Shown here: positions 33,911-42,308 of the stretch, one piece after another
How positions within the stretch are numbered: the first letter of the stretch is position 1
Layout: each line of letters begins with the position of its first letter
Source of the DNA: Labrys okinawensis
GTDB taxonomy: Bacteria; Pseudomonadota; Alphaproteobacteria; Rhizobiales; Labraceae
Direction: 5' to 3'
DNA: 64,000 nt
NCBI RefSeq assembly: GCF_002982075.1
Contig: NZ_PUEJ01000006.1
Coordinates: forward strand, 124,001 to 188,000
Made by a program: the position numbers and the translations under genes
Notes under the pieces: generated by a model
What the model saw: only the letters and a program-made list of their open reading frames with translations
The model's database searches: none
Told to the model about the DNA's origin: nothing

Positions 33911-33940
33911 CGATCTGGCGCGACGGCAGGTGGGTTGCGG

Positions 33941-33997
33941 CGCCCCTCCCCCTTACCCTCTCCCCGTAAGAACGGGCGAGGGTAAGGGGGAGGGGCT
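33941..33997. repeat. Inverted repeat between hisP-like and hutH-like genes
   Basis: Perfect 18-bp arms, CCCCTCCCCCTTACCCTC (33943-33960) and its complement (33978-33995), enclose a smaller CCCGT/ACGGG hairpin. A related unit lies, in the opposite orientation, at 55165-55199. It has no T-run and may reduce expression of the gene downstream. Confidence 0.7.
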
Positions 33998-34053
33998 GCG
34001 CAATCTCGTCCTCAATTTCCCTATCCGATATTCCTCCTCGTCCTGGTTTCCCC

Positions 34054-35544
34054 ATGTCCATCGTTCTTGACCGCCCCCTCGCCTGGCGAGAGATCGCCGC
34101 CATCGCCGAGGGGACGGAACTCGCCCTTTCCGAAGCTGCCCGGCAGCGCCTCTTCCATGCCCGGGCCATCGTCGACGCCATCGTCGAGCGCGGCATCCTC
34201 GCCTATGGCGTGAACACCGGCGTGGGGGGCCTCGCCAACGTCATCGTCGACAGGCCGCAGCAGCGGCAATTGTCGCGCAACATCCTGATGAGCCATGCCG
34301 TGGGCGTCGGCGCCCCCCTCGGCAAGGCCGAGACAAGGGCGATCATCGCCGCCGCCATCAACAATTACGCCCATGGCCATTCCGGCGTCAGGCCCGCAGT
34401 GGTCGAGCAGTTGCTGGCCCTGCTGGCGCATGACTGCCTGCCCGAAGTGCCCTCGCTTGGCTCGGTCGGCTATCTCAGCCACATGGCCCATATCGCCCTG
34501 GTGCTGATCGGCGAGGGCCACGCCGTGCTCGACGGGCAGAGACTGACAGGCGGCGAGGCGCTGGCCCGCATCGGGCTGGCGCCGCTGGTGCTGGAGGCCA
34601 AGGAGGGCCTGAGCCTGGTCAACGGCTCGCCCTGCGTCACCGGCCTTGCCGCGCTTGCTCTGGCCCGCAGCGAAAGACTGGTCGGCTGGGCCGACGTCAC
34701 GGCCGCCATGAGCTTCGAAAACCTGCGCGGCCAGCCGCGGGCCTTCGACGAGGCCTCGCTCGCCTTGCGCATCTCCGAGGGCATGCAGGCGACGGGGCGG
34801 CATCTACGCGCGCTGCTCCAAGGCAGCGCTATCCTGGCCGCGGCGGCCGGACGCCAGACCCAGGACCCGCTCAGCCTGCGCGCCGTGCCGCATGTCCATG
34901 GCGCGGTGCGCGACGCGCTTGCCGAAATCGGCGCCACCGTCGACCGCGAACTGGCCTCGGTCACCGACAACCCGGCCGTGCTCGGCACGCCCGAAGCGCC
35001 CGAGGTCTTTTCGCAGGCGCATGCCGTGGCGCCCGGCATCGCCCTCGCCATGGATACGCTCGCCATTGCCGTGGCCGAGCTGGCGGCGATGGCGGAGCGG
35101 CGGATCGACCGCCTCGTCAATCCGCATGTCAGCGACCTGCCGGCCTTCCTCGCCGTGGGCAGCGGCGTCTCCTCCGGCTTCATGATCGCCCAATACACCG
35201 CTGCCTCGCTGGTGGCGCTCAACCGGCGCCTCGCCAGCCCGGCAAGCCTCGACGGCGGCATCACCTCGGGCCTGCAGGAGGATCATCTCAGCCACGCCAC
35301 GCCATCGGCCCTCAAGGCCCTGCAGATCCTCGACAATGTCGAGCACATCCTGGCAATCGAACTCATCGCCGATGCCCAGGCCTATGACCTTCAGGCCGAA
35401 GACCTCGCTAAGGCGCCCGGCACCGATGCCTTCTATCGCGACGTGCGCACGGCCCTGCCGCCCTATCGCGACGACCGTCCCTTGGCGGGCGACATCGCCG
35501 TCGCGCGCGGGATCATCCGCCGGGCGGACGCCACCGCGGCCTGA
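34054..35544 (+). CDS. Histidine ammonia-lyase-like protein lacking the MIO triad
   Basis: A 496-residue member of the aromatic amino-acid lyase family: YGVNTGVGGL at 51-60, AKEGLSLVNGSPC, and the conserved SVTDNPAV. Its place at the end of the hut operon suggests HutH, which makes urocanate from histidine. However, where HutH reads GSVGASGDLAPLAH, this protein reads GSVGYLSHMAH (from residue 136; 34459). Aligned on the following GEG, three residues are missing and no Ala-Ser-Gly remains to form the MIO electrophile. It may be a different, MIO-free clade, or inactive as a lyase. The rest of the frame is intact. Confidence 0.75.
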   Translation: MSIVLDRPLAWREIAAIAEGTELALSEAARQRLFHARAIVDAIVERGILAYGVNTGVGGLANVIVDRPQQRQLSRNILMSHAVGVGAPLGKAETRAIIAAAINNYAHGHSGVRPAVVEQLLALLAHDCLPEVPSLGSVGYLSHMAHIALVLIGEGHAVLDGQRLTGGEALARIGLAPLVLEAKEGLSLVNGSPCVTGLAALALARSERLVGWADVTAAMSFENLRGQPRAFDEASLALRISEGMQATGRHLRALLQGSAILAAAAGRQTQDPLSLRAVPHVHGAVRDALAEIGATVDRELASVTDNPAVLGTPEAPEVFSQAHAVAPGIALAMDTLAIAVAELAAMAERRIDRLVNPHVSDLPAFLAVGSGVSSGFMIAQYTAASLVALNRRLASPASLDGGITSGLQEDHLSHATPSALKALQILDNVEHILAIELIADAQAYDLQAEDLAKAPGTDAFYRDVRTALPPYRDDRPLAGDIAVARGIIRRADATAA

Positions 35545-35558
35545 GACGGCGCCGATTC

Positions 35559-35587
35559 TTTACCCTCCCCTCGATGGCGAGGGTAAA
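35559..35587. terminator. Hairpin between convergent genes
   Basis: TTTACCCTC (35559-35567) and GAGGGTAAA (35579-35587) form a 9-bp stem with an 11-nt loop. It lies 15 bp after the HutH-like stop and 36 bp from the stop of the convergent hydrolase gene, so it may serve both ends. The T-run is only three bases on each strand. Confidence 0.5.
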
Positions 35588-35622
35588 GGAACCCCGCGTC
35601 CACCAAGCCGGCTCCCACAAGC

Positions 35623-36906
35623 TCAAGCCGCCCGCTTCACCAGTTCGGCCACCATGGCGGCCGTCCAGGTGAAATGGCCGCCGCCGAGGCCCTCGCCGGA
35701 GATCGGGTCGTAATATTCAGCAAAGCCGCTCTCCTCGATCAGGGCCAGGCTGCCGGCCTCGACCTTGGCGGCGGCGTCCGCGAGATTGCAGCGCCGGAGC
35801 CCGTCGGCGATCAGCATGTTGACGATGATCCAGGCCGGCCCGCGCCAATAACGCTTGGATTCGAAACGCCGGTCCGCCGGATCGTGGCTGGCCACGCCAA
35901 AGCGCGTGCGCTTGCGCCAGGCCTCGATGCGGCCGGCAATGCTCCTTTGCCGCGCTTCGCCGCCCAGCCCAGCGAAGACCGGCAGCAATCCGCCGATCGA
36001 GGGACTGTCGATCAATTGGTTGGAGACGCGGTCGAGGCAGAGATACTGGCCGAAAGTGTCGCTCCAGAGCGTCTCGAAGGCCGCTCTCGCCTTGGCGACG
36101 CGCTCTCGGGCCCGGGCGGCGATCTCGGGCTCGCCGAGCGTCTCGGCAAGCTCGGCGAGGTCGCTGTCCGAGCGGATCAGGATGGCGTTGAAGCCCGGAT
36201 CGACCACCTTGAAGGGCGAGGCCTCGTGTAGCCTGGCATTGTCCCAGCCAAGGCCGCGAAAGCGCTGCAGCAGCCAGAGGAAGCGGTCATAGTCGGCCTT
36301 ATGCGGACGCTGGGCGGAATCGACATGCTTGGTATCGCGGCGCTCATAGGGCTCCACCCCGTCGGTCGGCACGCGCATCATCGCTTCGTCCCAGTCGATC
36401 GAATTGTCCCGGCCGGACTCCCAGGGATGGATGATGGCGACGAGCCCGGTGTCCTTGGGATCGCGGCAGGCATAGAACCAGCGATGCCAGGCCTCCGCCT
36501 TGGCCAGCAGGGCCTGCGCCTTGCGCCGGGCAAGCTCCCGGTCGCCGGCCTCGTCGTGGAGGCGCTTCATCACATAAGCCAGCACCGGCGGCTGGGTGAT
36601 GCCCGAGGTCGGCACCGGCCGGCCGGTGCGCCAGACGCCGGGGCCAGGGAAATAGCCGTCGTCGTCGACGTGGAAGACGATGTGCGGCACCATGCCATCC
36701 GGCCATTGATGATCGAGCAGGGTCTCGACCTCCTGCCAGGCCCTGGCTTCGTCGAGATGGCGCAGCCCCAGCGCCGTCAGGCAGGAATCCCAGTTCCACT
36801 GGAAGGGATAAAGCCCCTTGGTGGGGATGGTGTAGGCGCCGCGATCATTCTCGCGCAGCACGGCAGCGGCCCGCTCGAAGGCAGCGGCACGGTCAAGTCG
36901 GCTCAT
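35623..36906 (-). CDS. Glycoside hydrolase (glucosyl/mannosylglycerate hydrolase-like, GH63-type)
   Basis: A 427-residue (alpha/alpha)6-barrel enzyme without a signal peptide. Recognisable blocks are GLYPFQWNWDSCL near the N-terminus, PTSGITQPPVLAYV, HPWESGRDNSIDWD with a candidate catalytic Asp/Glu set, and KRYWRGPAWIIVNMLIADGL plus HFTWTAAMVAEL at the C-terminus. These match the mannosylglycerate-hydrolase-like GH63 group, which cleaves glucosylglycerate or related glycosides. As last gene of a LacI-controlled ABC operon it should process the imported sugar in the cytoplasm. Exact substrate unknown. Confidence 0.82.
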   Translation of the reverse strand: MSRLDRAAAFERAAAVLRENDRGAYTIPTKGLYPFQWNWDSCLTALGLRHLDEARAWQEVETLLDHQWPDGMVPHIVFHVDDDGYFPGPGVWRTGRPVPTSGITQPPVLAYVMKRLHDEAGDRELARRKAQALLAKAEAWHRWFYACRDPKDTGLVAIIHPWESGRDNSIDWDEAMMRVPTDGVEPYERRDTKHVDSAQRPHKADYDRFLWLLQRFRGLGWDNARLHEASPFKVVDPGFNAILIRSDSDLAELAETLGEPEIAARARERVAKARAAFETLWSDTFGQYLCLDRVSNQLIDSPSIGGLLPVFAGLGGEARQRSIAGRIEAWRKRTRFGVASHDPADRRFESKRYWRGPAWIIVNMLIADGLRRCNLADAAAKVEAGSLALIEESGFAEYYDPISGEGLGGGHFTWTAAMVAELVKRAA

Positions 36907-36948
36907 GAAAGGCTCCCAATGCGTTCGTCATGAAAGGGGGTGATGTCG

Positions 36949-37986
36949 TCAGAGCACGGCCGCTGAACTCTCGACGTCGAACCAGCGCACACTACCGGGG
37001 CGCGGCGCCAAAGTGAGATTTTCGCCGGGGCGGACTTCACGATCATTGTCGACGATGGCCCGGAACAGGTGGCCGCCGACATCGAGCGAGACGAGCTGAT
37101 GCGGGCCGAGCGGCTCCACCACCCTGACCCGTCCCGTCAGCCCCTCGCCGCCCGGCGTCAGTTCCTCGGGCCGGATGGCGAACTCGACCGGCCGGGATGT
37201 CGCTGGCGCCGGCAGTTTCAGGCCGGCAACTTCGGCCATCGGACCTGCCACCGAGGCCGGCAGGAAATTCATCGGCGGATTGCCGATGAAACCGCCGACG
37301 AAGCGGGTCGCCGGATAGGCATAGACCTCCGTCGCTGGTGCCGCCTGCACGATCCGGCCCTGATGCATCACGGCGATGCGGTCGGCCAGACTCATCGCCT
37401 CGACCTGGTCGTGGGTGACATAGATCGTAGTTGTACGGCTTTCCTGCAGGATGCCCTTGAGCTCGGCCCGCATTTCGAGCCGCAGCAGCGCGTCGAGGTT
37501 GGAAAGCGGTTCGTCCATCAGGAGGACGGCCGGCTCCACGGCCAGGGCGCGGGCGACGGCCACCCGCTGACGCTGGCCACCGGAGAGCTGGCCCGAATAA
37601 CGCTGCAGCAGCTGGTCGATATGCATCAGTCCGGCCGCGCGCTTCACGCGCTGCTCGACTTCCTGGTTGAGCAACTTCTTCATGCGCAGGCCAAAGGCGA
37701 TGTTCTCGAAGACGGTCATGTGGGGGAACACCGCGTAGTTCTGGAAGACCATGGCGATGCCGCGGTCGCGTGGGGGCAGCCCGTCGACCCGCCTGCCGCC
37801 GATATGGACCTCGCCGCCGCTCGCCGTCTCCAGCCCGGCGACGATGCGCAGCAGCGTGGTCTTGCCGCAGCCCGAGGCGCCGAGCAGCACCAGGAATTCC
37901 TGGTCGCGGATGGCGAGGTCGAGCGTGTGCAGCGCCGTGTAGGAACCGAAATTCTTGCGCACGCCCCGGATCTCGATGTCGGCCAT
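36949..37986 (-). CDS. Sugar ABC transporter ATP-binding protein (UgpC/MalK-like)
   Basis: A 345-residue ATPase with Walker A GASGCGKTT, Q-loop AMVFQNYAVFPHMTV, signature LSGGQRQRVAVARALA, Walker B VLLMDEPLSNLD and switch-region YVTHDQVEAMSLADR. A C-terminal TOBE/OB domain (from about residue 240) is typical of carbohydrate importers and fits coupling to the two MalFG-type permeases just upstream. It is fourth of the transporter genes in the operon. Confidence 0.95.
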   Translation of the reverse strand: MADIEIRGVRKNFGSYTALHTLDLAIRDQEFLVLLGASGCGKTTLLRIVAGLETASGGEVHIGGRRVDGLPPRDRGIAMVFQNYAVFPHMTVFENIAFGLRMKKLLNQEVEQRVKRAAGLMHIDQLLQRYSGQLSGGQRQRVAVARALAVEPAVLLMDEPLSNLDALLRLEMRAELKGILQESRTTTIYVTHDQVEAMSLADRIAVMHQGRIVQAAPATEVYAYPATRFVGGFIGNPPMNFLPASVAGPMAEVAGLKLPAPATSRPVEFAIRPEELTPGGEGLTGRVRVVEPLGPHQLVSLDVGGHLFRAIVDNDREVRPGENLTLAPRPGSVRWFDVESSAAVL

Positions 37987-37996
37987 CGGGCCCTCC

Positions 37997-38836
37997 TCAG
38001 CGATTGGCGATGCCCCAGAGCGAAAACAGATATTTCCGCACCAGGAACAGGAAGATCAGGGCCGGGATGATCAGCACGAAGGCGCCGGCGAATTTCAGCG
38101 GCAGTGGCGAGACATCGAGGCTGGTGAGCAGAAAGGCCGTCAGGGTCTGGTTCTGCACGGTGAGCACGGACGCCGCGAACACCTCGTTCCAGGAGGTGAC
38201 GAAGGCGAACACGCCCGAGGCCGCGATGCCGGGCAGCGCCAAGGGTGCCACGATCCTGACGAAGGCCTGGGGCCGGTTGCAGCCGAACACCCAGGCCGCC
38301 TCCTCCAGCTCCACGGGAATGCTGACGAAGAGCGAGGAGGTGATCAGGATGGCGAAGGGCAGCGCCAGCACGGTGTGGATCAGCGCCAGGCCGAGCAGCG
38401 TGTCGTCGAGGCCGGTACGCAGATAGAACACCGCCAGCGGCAGCGCGAGCAGCGGCAGGGGAAAGGCGCGCGTCATCAATACGAGGATGCGGAAGGCGCC
38501 CTTTCCCCTGAAGCGGAAACGGGCCAGGGCATAGCCGGCCGGTGCGCCGATCAGGATGGAGAGCACCATGGTCAGCCCCGCCACCAGCAGCGAATTCATC
38601 AGGGCCCTGGTGACGCCGGCATAGTTCCAGAAGAAGGCGAGGCTGGTGAGATCGAAGGCCGGCCAGAAGCGCTTGGGCCAGCCCGTCACCGCGGCGGGCG
38701 CATTGAAGGCATCCACCGCCAGCAGATAGATCGGCACCAGCACCCAGGCGCAGAGGACGATGGCGGCGATGCGCAGGCCCCAGCGAGCCGGGGCGGCGGT
38801 ACCCGCATCGTCTTGCGTCACGACGGCCCCGCTCAT
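37997..38836 (-). CDS. Sugar ABC transporter permease (MalG-like)
   Basis: A 279-residue permease with six hydrophobic segments. The coupling loop is VELEEAAWVFGCNRPQAFVRIVAPLALPG. The ATG at 38836 overlaps the stop of the upstream permease by four bases (ATGA), a sign of translational coupling. The reading frame is open further upstream, but that part is a shadow of the MalF-like gene. Confidence 0.93.
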   Translation of the reverse strand: MSGAVVTQDDAGTAAPARWGLRIAAIVLCAWVLVPIYLLAVDAFNAPAAVTGWPKRFWPAFDLTSLAFFWNYAGVTRALMNSLLVAGLTMVLSILIGAPAGYALARFRFRGKGAFRILVLMTRAFPLPLLALPLAVFYLRTGLDDTLLGLALIHTVLALPFAILITSSLFVSIPVELEEAAWVFGCNRPQAFVRIVAPLALPGIAASGVFAFVTSWNEVFAASVLTVQNQTLTAFLLTSLDVSPLPLKFAGAFVLIIPALIFLFLVRKYLFSLWGIANR

Positions 38837-39681
38837 GACACCGCTTCCTTTTTCTCGCCCAGCGCCCATAGGAAGAAGACGGTCAGGGCGATCGAGATCG
38901 CCAGGATCGCCATGGCGTAGGCAGCGGCTCCGGCACGATCCTGCAGGGTGAATTGCCAGCCATAGGTCTCGCCCATCAGGACCGGCAGGTTGGTGCCGGC
39001 CAGCACCAGCACGATGGCGAAGACCTCGAAGGCCAGGATGGTACGCAGGATCAGCGCTGTCTGCAGGCTGGGGCGCAGCAGTGGCAGGGTGATCCTGACG
39101 AAGCGCTTCCACGGCCCGGCGCCGAACACCTCCGCCGCCTCGTAATATTCGCGCGGAATGAGCGACATGCCCGCCACCAGGATGACCAGCACCACCGCCG
39201 TCGCCCGCCAGAGTTCGGCGAGCACGATGGCGGCAAAGAGCAGGACGATGTTCTGATAGCCCAGCAGGAGCTGGGGGCCGGCGATCAGCCCGAGGGCATG
39301 GCGGGCGCTGTTGAGGAAGCCGTTCTGCTCCAGGATGGCCAGCCAGATCAGCCCGGCGGCGAGATCGGAGATGCCGAGCGGGATGGTGAAGACATAGAGG
39401 GCGAAATCGCGCCCCCTGCCGAGATTCATCACCAGGGCCGCCATGGCCAGGGCGAGCGCGAGCTGCAGCGGCACCACGATCGCCGTGAGCACCACCGTGT
39501 TGCGCAGCGCCGGCCAGAACTTCCAGTCGCTCATGATCGAGCGGAAATTGCCGGTCGAGACCTGGCCGAACTGCGTGAAGGCTTCCACCGCGACCTGGGC
39601 GAACGGCACCAGGAAGAAGGCCACCAGGAAAAGCGTGGCGGGGGCGAGCAGCAGATAGGGAAGAACGCGGACATTGCTCAC
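38833..39681 (-). CDS. Sugar ABC transporter permease (MalF-like)
   Basis: A 282-residue permease with six helices and EAA loop REYYEAAEVFGAGPWKRFVRITLPLLRP. N-terminal VLPYLLLAPATLFLVAFFLVPFAQ is the usual first-helix pattern. It forms the translocation pore with the MalG-like partner, with which it overlaps by 4 bp. Confidence 0.93.
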   Translation of the reverse strand: MSNVRVLPYLLLAPATLFLVAFFLVPFAQVAVEAFTQFGQVSTGNFRSIMSDWKFWPALRNTVVLTAIVVPLQLALALAMAALVMNLGRGRDFALYVFTIPLGISDLAAGLIWLAILEQNGFLNSARHALGLIAGPQLLLGYQNIVLLFAAIVLAELWRATAVVLVILVAGMSLIPREYYEAAEVFGAGPWKRFVRITLPLLRPSLQTALILRTILAFEVFAIVLVLAGTNLPVLMGETYGWQFTLQDRAGAAAYAMAILAISIALTVFFLWALGEKKEAVS

Positions 39682-39713
39682 GGGTTTGATCCTCTTGGAG
39701 CAAAACGCTACGG

Positions 39714-40991
39714 CTATTCAACCTTGCAGGCCCCTTCGCTCTTGGGGTCGGGCGCCCAGCAGGGGGCCTTCTTCTCGTCGAGGATGGCCTGCAGCGACTG
39801 CGCCTGCTGGTCCAGCACCTCGCGCGCCGGCTGGCCGCCGAGCACGATGCGCTGGAACGTATCGGAGAAGACCTTGTTGTAGCGCCCGCCCGCATCGCCG
39901 ATGCCGATCGGCAGCAGCACGGGCAGGGAATCGGTCGCCGCGTTCTGCGCCGCCACCACCGGCCCCAGGATCTTGGCGCTGGCCGGCATGTCGTCGGGCA
40001 GCTTGACGTCGACCACCGGGAAGAAGCCGGTCGCCTTCACCATGGCGATCTCCGTCTCAGGCTTGAGCATATAGGCGACCAGTGCCTTGGCATCCTCGGG
40101 CGCGTTCGAGGTCTTGGGCACGGCGATGCCGGTGATCACCGGCATGTTGGCGCGTCCCTTCGGCCCGGCCGGCACCGGAAAGACCACGAAATCGTCCGGC
40201 TTCTGGTTGAGCGCGTCCTTGAGCCGGGCGACATGGTCCCAGGCCACCCAGACCTCGCCGTTCAGCAGCGGCTCCTGCATGAAGGCATAGGAGGTGGAGG
40301 CCGGCGTCACCGCCTCGTGCCAGAAGTCGCGGAAGTCGCTCCACATTTTCTCGGCTTCGGGCGACTTGAACTTCACCACCGCCGCGCCGGTGAAGGAAGG
40401 CAGGAGATAGCCCTGGAAGAAACGATGCGACAGCCCCTTCGGGCCGGCGGGAAAGCCGATCTTGGGACCGCCAGAGGCCTGCGCCATCGCCTTGCCCCAG
40501 GCATAGAACTGCTCATAGGTGATCTTCTGCAGGTCCGTGCCCTTGGGCAGATATTGCAGCGCCTGCTTGCTGGCGATCATCACATAGGTCGCCTGCATCC
40601 AGGGAATGTATTTCTGCTCGGCCGTGCCGAGCTTGCCGAACCCCATATAGCTTTCGGCGACGGCCCCGGCAGGTACCACGCCGTCGAGATTGACGAGGCC
40701 GTCGGGAATGCTGGCCAGCTCGCCATGCAGGCCGCCCAGCACGGTGATGGCCCCCGATCCAGCCTGCAGCTCGGCCTGGATACGGGTGATGAACGGGCCG
40801 GCCTCCTGGGCGGAATAGGTGACGGGCTTGCCGAAGCCTGGCAGCACATTGTCGCGAATGGCCTGCGATTCCTCCACGGGCGTCGCCTGGGTCGACCAGA
40901 ACAGCAGGTTCTGTGCCCCCGCCATCGAGGGTGCGGCCAGCGCGGCCAGCAGGGCAACGCCGCTCACAAATCCTCTCCTCCGTGCCGCCAT
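39714..40991 (-). CDS. Sugar ABC transporter substrate-binding protein
   Basis: An extracytoplasmic receptor of 425 residues. The signal peptide MAARRRGFVSGVALLAALAAPSMAGA is followed by the mature QNLLFWSTQATPVEE, and the two-lobe carbohydrate-binding fold is supported by KMWSDFRDFWHEAV and MPVITGIAVPKTS. Two C-terminal cysteines (APCWAPD, GACKVE) may form a disulfide. The ATG at 40991 has GGAGG 5 bp upstream. A second ATG at 41012, also behind an AGGAGG, would add seven residues. It is the first transport gene after lacI. Confidence 0.9.
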   Translation of the reverse strand: MAARRRGFVSGVALLAALAAPSMAGAQNLLFWSTQATPVEESQAIRDNVLPGFGKPVTYSAQEAGPFITRIQAELQAGSGAITVLGGLHGELASIPDGLVNLDGVVPAGAVAESYMGFGKLGTAEQKYIPWMQATYVMIASKQALQYLPKGTDLQKITYEQFYAWGKAMAQASGGPKIGFPAGPKGLSHRFFQGYLLPSFTGAAVVKFKSPEAEKMWSDFRDFWHEAVTPASTSYAFMQEPLLNGEVWVAWDHVARLKDALNQKPDDFVVFPVPAGPKGRANMPVITGIAVPKTSNAPEDAKALVAYMLKPETEIAMVKATGFFPVVDVKLPDDMPASAKILGPVVAAQNAATDSLPVLLPIGIGDAGGRYNKVFSDTFQRIVLGGQPAREVLDQQAQSLQAILDEKKAPCWAPDPKSEGACKVE

Positions 40992-41061
40992 CCTCGCCTC
41001 CCCCTTATGCATGCGCTTGCCTCCTGGTGCGGCCGCTGTGGGCCTTGGAAATCGCAATCGT

Positions 41062-42105
41062 TCAATCGCCGGGCGCGGACCCATGGCTGGCTCGAAGCTC
41101 CAGCTTCGGTTCCAGCAGCAGGGTCCTGATGCCGGCTTCGCCCTGCTCTATCCGCGCGACCACCATGTCGCCGGCAATGCGACCGCTCTCCCGGATGTTC
41201 TGGTCGAAGGTGGTGAGCGGGGGATTGGCGTAGGCTGCCATCGGCACATTGTCGAAACCGACGACCGAGACGTCGCCGGGCACTCCGAGGCCGAGTTCGC
41301 GGGCGACGTCGAGCACGGCGAAGGCAAGCTGATCGGTCAACGCGATCACCGCCGTCGGCCGGGGCTCGAGCGACAGCAGCGCCCGCGCCCTGGCATGGGC
41401 GCCCTCATGGTCGTTGGGAGCCACCTTGACGACGTGTTCGGGGTGCAGCGGCAGGCCGAGCTGGTCCAAGGCCCGCTCCAGGCCGCGGCTGCGGAAATGG
41501 GCGAAGGTGTAGGCCACATCGGGCATGACCAGGGCGAAGCGCCGGTGTCCGAGGGAAGCCAGCTGACGCGCCAGCCCGTCCAGCGCCTTCTCACCATCGG
41601 TGTCGAGCCAGGAATAGGGGCCGGGAGCATCGATCAGCCGGCCATGGGCAACGAAGGGAATGCGCCGCGCTATCAACATGCGCGCCCGGGCATCGTCGAC
41701 GGTGAGGCGATTGATGACGATGCCGTCGGCCTGCGAGCCGTCCACCATGTGGCGCAAGACCTGCAGCTCGTCGCGGCTTTGGGAACTGGCGGCCAGGAAG
41801 AGATCGCGTCCCAATTCGGCAAGGCTGTCGGCAAGACCGAGCAGGAACTCACCGACGAAGGCATCGGTGATCTGTCCCGCCGGCTGCGGCAGCATCATGC
41901 CGATGGCATTGGAGCGCCCGGAGACCAACATGCGCCCGGCGCGGCTGGCGACATAGCCATGCTCCCGCGCGGCCTGGGCCACGCGCTCCCGCGTCTTCTG
42001 GGAAACGTCGGAATAGCCGCCGAGCGCACGCGAGACCGTCGGCACCGACAGGCCGAGCACCCTGGCGAGCTCCTTGAGCCCGATTGCCCGCGACGTTTCA
42101 CTCAC
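41062..42105 (-). CDS. LacI family transcriptional repressor
   Basis: A 347-residue repressor. The N-terminal HTH is IGLKELARVLGLSVPTVSRALGGYSDVSQKTRERV, followed by the hinge helix GYVASRAGRML. The sugar-binding core contains the DGIVINR and VSVVGFDNVPMAAYANPPLTT blocks. It is the first gene of the operon lacI-receptor-permeases-ATPase-hydrolase, with two palindromic operators immediately upstream, so it represses the whole operon including itself. Inducer presumably the transported glycoside. Confidence 0.94.
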   Translation of the reverse strand: MSETSRAIGLKELARVLGLSVPTVSRALGGYSDVSQKTRERVAQAAREHGYVASRAGRMLVSGRSNAIGMMLPQPAGQITDAFVGEFLLGLADSLAELGRDLFLAASSQSRDELQVLRHMVDGSQADGIVINRLTVDDARARMLIARRIPFVAHGRLIDAPGPYSWLDTDGEKALDGLARQLASLGHRRFALVMPDVAYTFAHFRSRGLERALDQLGLPLHPEHVVKVAPNDHEGAHARARALLSLEPRPTAVIALTDQLAFAVLDVARELGLGVPGDVSVVGFDNVPMAAYANPPLTTFDQNIRESGRIAGDMVVARIEQGEAGIRTLLLEPKLELRASHGSAPGD

Positions 42106-42111
42106 TTATTT

Positions 42112-42152
42112 TCTCTTCAAAACGTTTTGAAGAGAATCCAAAACGTTTTGGA
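42112..42152. promoter_or_regulatory. Tandem LacI operators
   Basis: Operator 1 is a perfect 24-bp palindrome (42112-42135; arms TCTCTTCAAAAC and GTTTTGAAGAGA). Operator 2 is a perfect 16-bp palindrome (42137-42152; ATCC-type flank, core CCAAAACGTTTTGG). Both centre on AAAACGTTTT, and their centres are 21 bp apart, i.e. two helical turns, so dimers would bind on the same DNA face. Operator 1 begins 7 bp upstream of the lacI start codon. Confidence 0.92.
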
Positions 42153-42308
42153 AAATGTCAAGCTGTGAGTCGAACAGCGGATATTCCAATGCCGAGGAAG
42201 GCGGTGCGTGGGGTCACTTGGACACAGGGGTAACCCAAGTCACTTGGGCGAGCCCGGCGTGGATGCTATGGACCAGGGACGTTACGGAAGAGGCGATGGT
42301 GACGACCG

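Noticed and set aside
34054-35544. Interpreting the HutH-like gene as a pseudogene
   Set aside because: The frame is uninterrupted over 496 codons and conserved blocks are intact on both sides of the missing triad, so decay is not supported.
37997-39895. A 632-residue fusion permease on the minus strand
   Set aside because: The upstream half overlaps the MalF-like permease in another frame. The ATGA overlap at 38833-38836 marks the true start.
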